From positions 1 through 22,048 of the IMG/VR virus record IMGVR_UViG_3300030329_006031: a stretch of 22,048 nucleotides of DNA; one strand, written 5' to 3'. Both the position numbers and the translations under genes were made by a program. Position 1 is the first letter of the stretch, and the number at the start of each line of letters is the position of its first letter. Positions 15,447-21,676 of the stretch are shown here, piece by piece. Below the pieces are notes generated by a model that ran no database searches, was not told the DNA's origin, and saw only the letters and a list, made by a program, of their open reading frames with translations. The stretch comes from a virus.

Positions 15447-15826
15447 CGTGATGGGTTACTAGTAAAGAACTGTGTTCTATAGCAGAGAGGATTTGCTACA
15501 GCTGGATTCGTGACCATTTTAGCCGAAACTTCATCAGCATTTGTAAGCCCCATAAATGTCACACCGTGTAACGGTGTAGCTGCAGCAGCAGCTTTAATTA
15601 ATATACGCTTTTCATCATTAACACTGCCATCTGTCTTTCGTGAATTTTTATCGTATATATAAACATCCTGTGCAGTTGTGTTGTAAATAGTTACCTGTGA
15701 GCATGGTATTGTTGAAAGCGGGTATAGAGCAGTCCCGCCATGAGTACTCTCAAATGAATGACATTCATTTAGGTTGAAATATTCACTTCCAGTATTAGAT
15801 GTTGGGTAATTTGTTTCTGCTGACAT
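15443..15826 (-). CDS. Minus-strand late protein of unknown function, probably virion
   Basis: Protein of 127 residues on the strand opposite to all surrounding head genes. Its start is preceded, six bases upstream on its own strand, by the late-promoter motif AATAAATA, which supports it as a real late gene. The stop lies in a TTAA shared with the stop of gp20. The protein looks beta-rich: VTIYNTTAQDVYIYD, RILIKAAAAATPLHGVTFMG, a few Cys, no signal peptide or membrane segment. Small size and late expression suggest a minor virion or capsid-associated protein; I recognise no named family. Confidence 0.75.
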   Translation of the reverse strand: MSAETNYPTSNTGSEYFNLNECHSFESTHGGTALYPLSTIPCSQVTIYNTTAQDVYIYDKNSRKTDGSVNDEKRILIKAAAAATPLHGVTFMGLTNADEVSAKMVTNPAVANPLCYRTQFFTSNPSR

Positions 15827-15832
15827 ATAAAT

Positions 15833-15840
15833 TATTTATT
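15833..15840 (-). promoter_or_regulatory. T4-type late promoter, minus strand
   Basis: Read on the minus strand this is AATAAATA, six bases before the ATG of the minus-strand gene (start at 15826). It forms one half of a perfect 20-base palindrome (15833-15852) whose other half is the late promoter of the plus-strand gp13-like gene. Confidence 0.65.
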
Positions 15841-15844
15841 CGCG

Positions 15845-15852
15845 AATAAATA
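15845..15852 (+). promoter_or_regulatory. T4-type late promoter, gp13-like gene
   Basis: AATAAATA ends five bases (TTTTT) before the ATG at 15858, so a T4-like start site would fall on the A of the start codon. It is separated by only CGCG from the divergent minus-strand late promoter. Confidence 0.7.
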
Positions 15853-15857
15853 TTTTT

Positions 15858-17042
15858 ATGGCACTTGCATGCAATATTCAACCTCTTTCAGCTTTCTTAT
15901 CGACAAATTTAAATAGTAAAATTGAAACTTACGATAGACTCGGTGATAGAATTAAAAGATCGTTAGGTTACCCATTAGTTAGCTTAGAAATACATACAGA
16001 TCAACTTCGCGAAAACATTCAAATAGCGGTAGAGTATTTTACAAAATATGCAGGTTATACAAGAGAGTATTTAATTTTTGACTCTAATATGTATGAAACT
16101 AATAAAGGTATAAGATTAGATCTATTATATACACTAGCTAATACTGATTTAGATACAAACGCGCAAAAAGTAGCTGGTACTAATCCGCTAGGCCCTGGAG
16201 CAGAATTTTACGGAACCACACCGGAGTCTATCTTTGTGTGTACATCTGCACTACTATCATCTGTTTTTACTTCATCTTCTGCTTTGTCTTCTACCTTCGG
16301 CTCTGGTATAGAAAAATTTGATTTATTTGACCAATCTATATATTCAAATATAACCAGTTATGACGCCTGGGAGAGACCTGCACTTTCTCTTACATCGTTC
16401 GCCTTGAGTGGTTCGTTTAAAGAAAATAAACGTAGCACAATAACATTTGAAGGATCAGCATCTAACTCCATTAATTACCAGAATGTTTACGACTACGATA
16501 TAATGGATTATAGAAAAGTTGTTGATATAGTAGACTTTGAAGAAGGATCTACTACTGGCATTAATACGTTGTTTACATTAGAGCAGACACTAGCTCAACA
16601 AACCTACTTTAGCTATGCAATGGGTAATTATGGATTTGATTTAGTCTCCTGGTATACTTTAAAAGAATGGATAGATACACGTGAAAAAATGTTAGCTATA
16701 CGACGCGATGTAAAATTTGATCCGAGAACTCAATACATGCAAATGTACCCCCAGCCAGGTGGAGATAGATTTTACGGAGTGATAGGTTGTTATTTAGAAC
16801 AACCTATTAGATCAGTTATTATGGAGCAGTGGATATATGAATACGCGCTAGCGTTGTCTATGATAACTATAGGTCGTGTGCGTGGTAAGTTTGGAAATGT
16901 ACAGCTGTTAGGCGGCGGCGCATTAAATTATGATATGCTAGAAAAAGGCGAGGCGAGAAAAGCTGAACTTGAAGAAAAGCTGCTTACTGGTTCGTCTCCA
17001 GGATTAGGAGATGCAGATCCACCAATGTTCTTTGTAGGATGA
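15858..17042 (+). CDS. 13: Neck protein (gp13-like)
   Basis: Virion protein of 394 residues. Near the start, DRIKRSLGYPLVSLEIHTDQ followed by IQIAVEYFTKYAGYTREY matches the opening of gp13-type neck proteins (R..LG.P.V.VEL...Q....I..A...Y). The end matches their C-terminal block: EYALALSMITIGRVRGKF, QLLGGGALNYDML, then a charged helix GEARKAELEEKLL. In T4, gp13 and gp14 close the filled head and provide the tail attachment site. It is about 85 residues longer than T4 gp13 (309), with a Ser/Thr-rich middle insertion near 115-175. No gp14 gene follows; the next gene (ATGA overlap) is gp4-like. Distinguishing gp13 from another neck protein needs a profile search. Confidence 0.65.
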   Translation: MALACNIQPLSAFLSTNLNSKIETYDRLGDRIKRSLGYPLVSLEIHTDQLRENIQIAVEYFTKYAGYTREYLIFDSNMYETNKGIRLDLLYTLANTDLDTNAQKVAGTNPLGPGAEFYGTTPESIFVCTSALLSSVFTSSSALSSTFGSGIEKFDLFDQSIYSNITSYDAWERPALSLTSFALSGSFKENKRSTITFEGSASNSINYQNVYDYDIMDYRKVVDIVDFEEGSTTGINTLFTLEQTLAQQTYFSYAMGNYGFDLVSWYTLKEWIDTREKMLAIRRDVKFDPRTQYMQMYPQPGGDRFYGVIGCYLEQPIRSVIMEQWIYEYALALSMITIGRVRGKFGNVQLLGGGALNYDMLEKGEARKAELEEKLLTGSSPGLGDADPPMFFVG

Positions 17043-17476
17043 GGAAATGGAGACAAGGCATTTTCACTCCTAATAATCCCGATAAATTTATTGGAAATAA
17101 GGCTATATATAGATCCGGTCTAGAGTTAAAGTTTTTTAGATTTTGCGATAATAACCCAAATGTTAAAAAGTGGGGCAGTGAAAACGTTGTAGTACCGTAC
17201 ATTAGTCCATTAGATCATAGAGCACATAGATATTTTGTTGATAATTACATAGAGATATTAGAAGGTAATAATTTAAAAAAATACTTAGTAGAAATAAAGC
17301 CTTCAAAACAAACCAAACCACCTACAACAAAGTATAGAAAAAGGCGACATTTATTATATGAACAGAGAGCTTATGTTATAAATCAAGCAAAATGGGAAGC
17401 AGCGCGCACATATAGTAAGAAAATAGGGTGTGACTTTATTATTTTGACAGAAAAAGAGCTTATTTATAACAAATGA
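17039..17476 (+). CDS. 4: Head completion nuclease-like protein (gp4-like)
   Basis: Protein of 145 residues with the gp4 (gp50/4) head-completion pattern, which is related to TnsA-type PD-(D/E)XK nucleases: E29 in RSGLELKFFRFCD, D68 in YFVDNYIEI, and E85-x-K87 in LVEIKPSKQ. A basic stretch (KYRKRRH) and a C-terminal IGCDFIILTEKEL complete the match. T4 gp4 is about 150 residues. In T4 the protein acts at the end of DNA packaging, before tail joining; its exact activity is unclear. It overlaps the gp13-like gene by four bases (ATGA), so it is coupled to it. Its stop overlaps the late promoter of gp21. Confidence 0.8.
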   Translation: MRKWRQGIFTPNNPDKFIGNKAIYRSGLELKFFRFCDNNPNVKKWGSENVVVPYISPLDHRAHRYFVDNYIEILEGNNLKKYLVEIKPSKQTKPPTTKYRKRRHLLYEQRAYVINQAKWEAARTYSKKIGCDFIILTEKELIYNK

Positions 17477-17483
17477 ATAAATA
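17476..17483 (+). promoter_or_regulatory. T4-type late promoter, gp21
   Basis: AATAAATA begins on the last base of the gp4-like stop codon and ends five bases (ATTGT) before the ATG at 17489. With T4 spacing the transcript would begin at the start codon. Confidence 0.7.
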
Positions 17484-17488
17484 ATTGT

Positions 17489-18154
17489 ATGGCATTGAAA
17501 CTTAACCTGGTTGTAGAAAAACCTGATATAGATGATGAGTTCGAATACATTGAAGAAGAAGTAGATAGAAACTCACCATCTAATCTATATATAAAAGGCC
17601 CTTATATGATGGCTGAAGATGTAAATCGTAACAATCGTATGTACCCTCTAGATGAGTTAGTAAGAGAAGCTGCCCGTTATAACGAAGAAATGGTTGTACC
17701 AGGACGTGCCATGGGAGAGTTAAATCATCCAACTACTGCAGATGTTGATCTCGAAAGAGCATGTCACATGGTAACAGAACTAACACAAGATGGTAATATA
17801 TTTGTTGGTAAGTCTAAAGTTTTATCCACCCCATGTGGTCAAATAGTTAGATCTTTAATTAACGACGGTGTTAAAGTTGGAATGTCATCCCGTGCACTTG
17901 GTACTTTAGAAGAGGGATCCGAACATAACGTTGTTAAAAACATGAAACTTGTAGCAATTGACTGTGTAGCTGATCCTTCTTACCCAAAAGCATTTGTTAA
18001 CGGTATCTTAGAATCTAAGCAATGGGTAATGGTAGACGACAATAAGTACGAAGAAGTCTATGAAAATTTCGAAAAATCGCTGCAAAGGTTGCCAAAAAAG
18101 GAAATAGATTCCTTTTTACGTGACAGAATTCTTAGCTTTATTAAGTCAATTTAA
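17489..18154 (+). CDS. 21: Prohead core protease gp21
   Basis: Serine protease of 221 residues that matures the prohead by cleaving scaffold and capsid proteins. Seen: YIKGPYMMAEDVNRNNRMYP (34-53), the conserved catalytic His in GELNHP (H80), and the nucleophile region VGMSSRALGTL with S133/S134. D158 in AIDCVADPSYP is in about the right place for a third residue. This is the usual gp21 arrangement, and the length is close to T4 gp21 (212). The C terminus is charged (KKEIDSFLRDRILSFIKSI). It has its own late promoter and is followed by the small core protein, as expected for this module. Confidence 0.9.
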   Translation: MALKLNLVVEKPDIDDEFEYIEEEVDRNSPSNLYIKGPYMMAEDVNRNNRMYPLDELVREAARYNEEMVVPGRAMGELNHPTTADVDLERACHMVTELTQDGNIFVGKSKVLSTPCGQIVRSLINDGVKVGMSSRALGTLEEGSEHNVVKNMKLVAIDCVADPSYPKAFVNGILESKQWVMVDDNKYEEVYENFEKSLQRLPKKEIDSFLRDRILSFIKSI

Positions 18155-18160
18155 TAAATA
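18153..18160 (+). promoter_or_regulatory. T4-type late promoter, gp67-like gene
   Basis: AATAAATA overlaps the gp21 stop and ends five bases (ATAAT) before the ATG at 18166. It probably also drives gp22, which has no motif close to its own start. Confidence 0.7.
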
Positions 18161-18165
18161 ATAAT

Positions 18166-18312
18166 ATGTCTAAACAAAAACTAAAAATAGCAAAGTTTAT
18201 TGAGCATATTTCTGCTAAAAATTATGCTAAGGCACATAAATATTTAAAGAGCGTCGTTGAAGATAAAATAGCAAAGAAAATTAACGCCGCAACAGAAAAA
18301 CCACTCTTTTAA
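18166..18312 (+). CDS. Small prohead core protein (gp67-like), 48 residues
   Basis: Short gene between gp21 and gp22, starting MSKQKLKIAKFIEHISAKNY and ending ATEKPLF. Support for it being real: an exact late promoter five bases before the ATG, a full 49-codon frame filling the gap, and a sensible helical, Lys-rich product. It resembles the N-terminal part of T4 gp67 (a core protein of 80 residues): F/LIE.I...N...A.K.......... with a downstream basic helix. It lacks the acidic tail of T4 gp67. In T4, genes 67 and 68 lie between 20 and 21; here the small gene lies after 21. It ends three bases before the gp22 ATG. Confidence 0.7.
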   Translation: MSKQKLKIAKFIEHISAKNYAKAHKYLKSVVEDKIAKKINAATEKPLF

Positions 18313-18315
18313 ACC

Positions 18316-19173
18316 ATGAGCAAGAAAAAAGCATTACCCGAAACAGCAGAAGAGGTGCTAACCGAAGAGTCGGTTAAGGCTATAGAGACTGCTATCGAAG
18401 AAAAAATTCAGCTATCTGTAGAAGCTGCATTAACTAATCAAGATGAGCTTTATGCTGAAAAACTTCAAGATTTAGTAAGTGCAATTGATAAAGATCATAC
18501 TACTAAGCTTAAAAGAGTAGTTGAAGCTGTTGACCATAACAATGCTAGTAAGCTTATTAAAGTAGTTAAGCGCTATGAAAATGAATTAGGTGGACGTGCA
18601 GATCAGTTTAAAACAACTTTAGTTGAAAGTATTTCTGATTATTTAGAAGAGTATTTAGAAGAGTCTGTCCCCACACATGCTATTGAAGAAGCCACGAAGA
18701 ATAGGACTGCTAGAGAAGTGCTTGGTAATTTAAGAAAGGTACTTGCAGTTGACTCTACGCTCATGAGTGAGTCTGTTAAAGAAGCTGTAATGGACGGTAA
18801 GAGCCAAATTGACGAATTAACTAACACAGTCAATAAGCTTGCAAAGGAGAATACGGCACTTAAAGAAGCGTATTCGCAGCAAAGCTCGCAATTAATGTTA
18901 GAAGCTTGGACGGCTAATTTATCAGAGAGCAAGAAAAACTACTTGATTAAGATCTTAGGTGATAAATCACCCAAGTTTATTGAAGAAAATTTTAATTATA
19001 CTGCTAAGTTGTTTGATAGAAAAGAAAAAGAAAGACTTACAGTAATAAAGGAGGAAGCATATAAAAAGCGTAAAGTAAAAGCTGATGCTCCTGTACAACG
19101 AATTTCAGAGAAGAAGGAAGAGAAGAAGCCTTATAACCCCTATTTAGCGGAGTTAGAAAGGCATCACAAATAA
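18316..19173 (+). CDS. 22: Prohead scaffold protein gp22
   Basis: Scaffold core protein of 285 residues, predicted almost entirely helical and rich in Glu, Lys and Ala. Seen: acidic N-terminal helices (ETAEEVLTEESVKAIETAI), repeated DKDHTTKLKRVVEAVDHNNASKLIKVV, a conserved central SDYLEEYLEESVPTHAIEEA, a coiled-coil-like LTNTVNKLAKENTALKEAYSQQ, and a basic C-terminal end with KKEEKKPYNPYLAEL. This is the gp22 pattern, and position between gp21 and gp23 confirms it. It forms the inner core around which gp23 assembles and is later cut by gp21. No SD or NATAAATA motif lies near its ATG; it is probably read from the promoter ahead of the gp67-like gene. Confidence 0.9.
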   Translation: MSKKKALPETAEEVLTEESVKAIETAIEEKIQLSVEAALTNQDELYAEKLQDLVSAIDKDHTTKLKRVVEAVDHNNASKLIKVVKRYENELGGRADQFKTTLVESISDYLEEYLEESVPTHAIEEATKNRTAREVLGNLRKVLAVDSTLMSESVKEAVMDGKSQIDELTNTVNKLAKENTALKEAYSQQSSQLMLEAWTANLSESKKNYLIKILGDKSPKFIEENFNYTAKLFDRKEKERLTVIKEEAYKKRKVKADAPVQRISEKKEEKKPYNPYLAELERHHK

Positions 19174-19269
19174 TTTCAACCCTGAACAATGAGGTGCTTG
19201 ACACCTGAGTAACTTGGACTAGTCCGAAATGCTAAGTCCATGAGGTAAAATGAAAGGAAACGTCTTATT
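19174..19269 (+). promoter_or_regulatory. Structured leader with SD before gp23
   Basis: This 96-base gap is the only sizeable leader in the late block. It has a hairpin AGGTG/CACCT (19192-19196 with 19202-19206, loop CTTGA). A second possible stem is TGGACT/AGTCCA (19215-19220 with 19235-19240), which competes with ACTTGG/CTAAGT (19212-19217 with 19232-19237). A purine-rich GAAAGGAAA ends about nine bases before the ATG and is the best SD in the window. No NATAAATA motif is present. Confidence 0.45.
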
Positions 19270-20778
19270 ATGAATAAACCACAATCATTTATTGATAGAG
19301 ATAGAGCGGATACACTTCTTGAGAAGTGGGCCCCTGTCTTGGAGTATTCTTCTGATAGTGTTAAGCCTATCGAAGACGATCATACTCGTTTAAACACCGC
19401 CATCCTTCTGGAAAACCAGGAGAAGTGGTGTATCGAGGAATCCAACGTTGCTGGTTCCGGACCTAACGGTTCTTTTGGTAGTGGATCTACCATGAGTTCG
19501 TTGTACGGACCAAACGCTGCCGCACAGAACATTGGTTCTGGCGACACATATGCAAACGGAGATGCCCGTCTTCCTAAAGTGCTTATACCGATGATTCGTC
19601 GTACGTTCCCTGAGCTTATCACCAACGAGATTGTTGGTGTCCAACCTATGTCTGGTCCTGTTGGATTGGCATTCGCTCTTCGTTATGCTTACCAGAGTCA
19701 AACATTAGGAGACGGCACCGATGGTGCACCTTCTGGTACTGTCGCTGGTGATGGAGCAGACGGAGGTCTGTGGAAGACCGGTACAGCCGGCCTTCCTGAT
19801 GACGAGCTTGGATACCAGCTCCTCGATACTACGTTTACAGGTACATCGTCTCAGCGCCTTAGTGGCTCAGAAGACTGGTACTTCGCAGCGCAGGATACGG
19901 GTGTTGCTCAGATTCTTTCCGCCTTTGAGATCACTGGAAGCATTCCTCAGGTTGAGGTTAAGTTTGAGAAGACCGCTGTTGAGGCCGGCACACGCCGCCT
20001 TGGCGCACGTTGGTCCGTCGAGCTTGAGCAAGACCTTAAGAACATGAACGGTATCGATATTGACGCCGAAATCACAAACGCTATGTCGTATGAGATTCAG
20101 GCTGAGATCGACCGTGAAATGCTCATGAGAATGATCCAATCTGCTCTTGGAGCCGGTTATGGACCTGGTTACACAATCTGGCAGCCTGCATCTGCAGACG
20201 GCCGTTGGTTGGTTGAGCGTAACAGGGACTTCTATCAGCGTCTTATCATTGAAGCCAATCGTATCGCCGTCCGTAACAGACGTGGATCTGCAAACTTTGT
20301 TGTTGCAACTCCTCGTGTTTGCGCCATCCTTGAGATGCTCCCTGAATTCCAGTGGGTACCTGTACAGGGTGATGTTAACACACAGCCTGTTGGCATTGCG
20401 AAGATTGGTTCAGTAGGTGGAAGATTCAACGTTTACCGTGATACTAGAACGGAAGTTCAGAACAATCCTAACTACACTAATGCTAGTACTAATAACTACG
20501 TGAGAGGTCCTGGCGGAGCTCTTCAAGAGAGTATTGAGTACGCATTGCTTGGTTATAAGGGTCCTGAGTTCTACGATACTGGTATCATTTACTGTCCTTA
20601 CATTCCAGTCATGGTTCAGAGAACTATCGGTCCTAACGACTTCGCACCACGTGTTGGCTTGCTTACTCGTTATGGTGTTGTTGACAACATCTTCGGAGCG
20701 AATCTCTACTACCATGTCATACTTGTTCAGGGACTTGGTACTGCGTTTACTCCTGGCTCAACGGCAGTGTACTTCTAA
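19270..20778 (+). CDS. 23: Major capsid protein gp23
   Basis: Major head subunit of 502 residues. Typical gp23 segments: TRLNTAILLENQEKW near 39-53, LPKVLIPMIRRTFPELITNEIVGVQPM, GPVGLAFALRY, WSVELEQDLKNMNGIDIDAEI, EIDREMLMRMIQ, and a C-terminal YHVILVQGLGTAF. In T4 the first 65 residues are removed by gp21; here IEE followed by S58 (I55-E56-E57) fits the gp21 site rule I/L-x-E then A/G/S, so residues 1-57 would be the propeptide. Codon choice differs from the neighbours: Leu is mostly ctt/ctc, Arg often cgt/cgc and Glu often gag, against tta, aga and gaa elsewhere, and the gene is visibly more GC-rich. This points to strong selection for translation. It is followed by an intrinsic terminator. 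Confidence 0.95.
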   Translation: MNKPQSFIDRDRADTLLEKWAPVLEYSSDSVKPIEDDHTRLNTAILLENQEKWCIEESNVAGSGPNGSFGSGSTMSSLYGPNAAAQNIGSGDTYANGDARLPKVLIPMIRRTFPELITNEIVGVQPMSGPVGLAFALRYAYQSQTLGDGTDGAPSGTVAGDGADGGLWKTGTAGLPDDELGYQLLDTTFTGTSSQRLSGSEDWYFAAQDTGVAQILSAFEITGSIPQVEVKFEKTAVEAGTRRLGARWSVELEQDLKNMNGIDIDAEITNAMSYEIQAEIDREMLMRMIQSALGAGYGPGYTIWQPASADGRWLVERNRDFYQRLIIEANRIAVRNRRGSANFVVATPRVCAILEMLPEFQWVPVQGDVNTQPVGIAKIGSVGGRFNVYRDTRTEVQNNPNYTNASTNNYVRGPGGALQESIEYALLGYKGPEFYDTGIIYCPYIPVMVQRTIGPNDFAPRVGLLTRYGVVDNIFGANLYYHVILVQGLGTAFTPGSTAVYF

Positions 20779-20818
20779 TAGTACATCGCTGATTAAGCAG
20801 CAGTCGAGAGACAATCTT

Positions 20819-20851
20819 AAAACGGCGAGACGAAAGTCTCGCCGTTTTTTT
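20819..20851 (+). terminator. Intrinsic (Rho-independent) terminator after gp23
   Basis: A perfect nine-base stem CGGCGAGAC/GTCTCGCCG (20823-20831 with 20836-20844) closes a GAAA tetraloop and is followed by seven T residues. Four A residues upstream (20819-20822) pair with the T run and lengthen the stem. It lies 41 bases after the gp23 stop and isolates the capsid transcript from the next gene, which has its own late promoter. Confidence 0.93.
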
Positions 20852-20882
20852 GTATAAACTCCGAATAAAGTAACTCTTATTT

Positions 20883-20890
20883 AATAAATA
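20883..20890 (+). promoter_or_regulatory. T4-type late promoter after the terminator
   Basis: AATAAATA ends five bases (ATTAC) before the ATG at 20896. It restarts transcription 32 bases after the T run of the gp23 terminator. The predicted start site falls on the start codon. Confidence 0.7.
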
Positions 20891-20895
20891 ATTAC

Positions 20896-21660
20896 ATGGC
20901 CTATAATACATTTTCACATTCAATATTATCAGCACAATTACTAAGTTATCCGGAATTAGCACTAGGCTCTGGATATTATGCGACCTGTTCAAATGCAAAT
21001 GCAAAAGTTGTTTCTTTAACTGCAGGCTCGGAGGTTGTCGGTGATACCCCTCTTCTTTCTGGTGGTATTGGCGTTGTTGGAGGCGGGATAGCTACACTAC
21101 CAGCCAAAGAAAATGGAAATCCACTCTCTGGATCTCTAGGAATTAAAAAGCTTGGAGCTATTGGCACACACCCTGTTGTTCAGTTATTATGGAACCCACC
21201 TACTCTTTGCGATAACACCGCAGGAGCAAACACCGCTATTCCTGATGGTGGAGTTGCACCTTTATACACAGGAACATGCTCGTCTAAAGGATATGGCAAC
21301 CTTAATTCAAAAGGTGGAAAACATCCTATGATATTTGAATATGAGCTAATTTCTCCGGAAGCTACTGAAACAAGAAGCCATCATGGTCATTTAAGTGCTG
21401 TGGGTTCAACTATTGTCGCTTCTTCTATATCAGGTATTACAGTTGCGTTAAGAACAGGACACGCCTCTGAAAGAGCAAGTAGACATTCCCGTCATCGACA
21501 TAAAGATAGCGGTATTGAAGTCCAGTACTACTTAGGAGATCCACTAGCGGCCGGAGGATGCTACATGAGCAACGCTCTACTGGTTTCAGCAGGTCTTAGT
21601 AGCCGGCATTCAGGTTTCGTTGGTCCTGAGCATGCTCGTAAGAGATTAATGGGCTTTTAA
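20896..21660 (+). CDS. Unrecognised late protein, probably virion
   Basis: Protein of 254 residues under its own late promoter directly after the major capsid gene. The first 120 residues are rich in Gly, Ala, Leu and Thr, with GSGYYATCSNANAKVV, then GGIGVVGGGIATLPA. A basic, His-rich stretch (HASERASRHSRHRHKD) lies near residues 192-207, followed by IEVQYYLGDP and a C-terminal SRHSGFVGPEHARKRL. No signal peptide or membrane segment is evident. Late expression suggests a virion component, such as a head-associated or fibre protein; I recognise no family. It converges on the minus-strand cysteine-rich gene with a 16-base gap. Confidence 0.7.
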   Translation: MAYNTFSHSILSAQLLSYPELALGSGYYATCSNANAKVVSLTAGSEVVGDTPLLSGGIGVVGGGIATLPAKENGNPLSGSLGIKKLGAIGTHPVVQLLWNPPTLCDNTAGANTAIPDGGVAPLYTGTCSSKGYGNLNSKGGKHPMIFEYELISPEATETRSHHGHLSAVGSTIVASSISGITVALRTGHASERASRHSRHRHKDSGIEVQYYLGDPLAAGGCYMSNALLVSAGLSSRHSGFVGPEHARKRLMGF

Positions 21661-21676
21661 TTACCCCATCTTACCA

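Noticed and set aside
17461-17468. TATAAATA on the minus strand inside the gp4-like gene, with similar minus-strand matches near 4095 and 14318
   Set aside because: No minus-strand gene starts shortly after any of them, and the sequence is AT-rich, so chance is the simplest explanation. Only motifs with a start codon 5-9 bases away were kept.
18235-18242. CATAAATA inside the gp67-like gene as a possible gp22 promoter
   Set aside because: It lies 73 bases before the gp22 ATG, unlike all other late promoters here, and overlaps coding sequence. It could work but is not supported by the spacing rule.
19198-19203. TTGACA in the gp23 leader as a -35 element
   Set aside because: The position 16-18 bases downstream holds no -10-like sequence; TTGACA overlaps the loop and stem of a hairpin.
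19390-20857. Many long open frames on both strands within gp23
   Set aside because: They arise from the higher GC and strong codon bias of gp23, have no start signals and no recognisable motifs.
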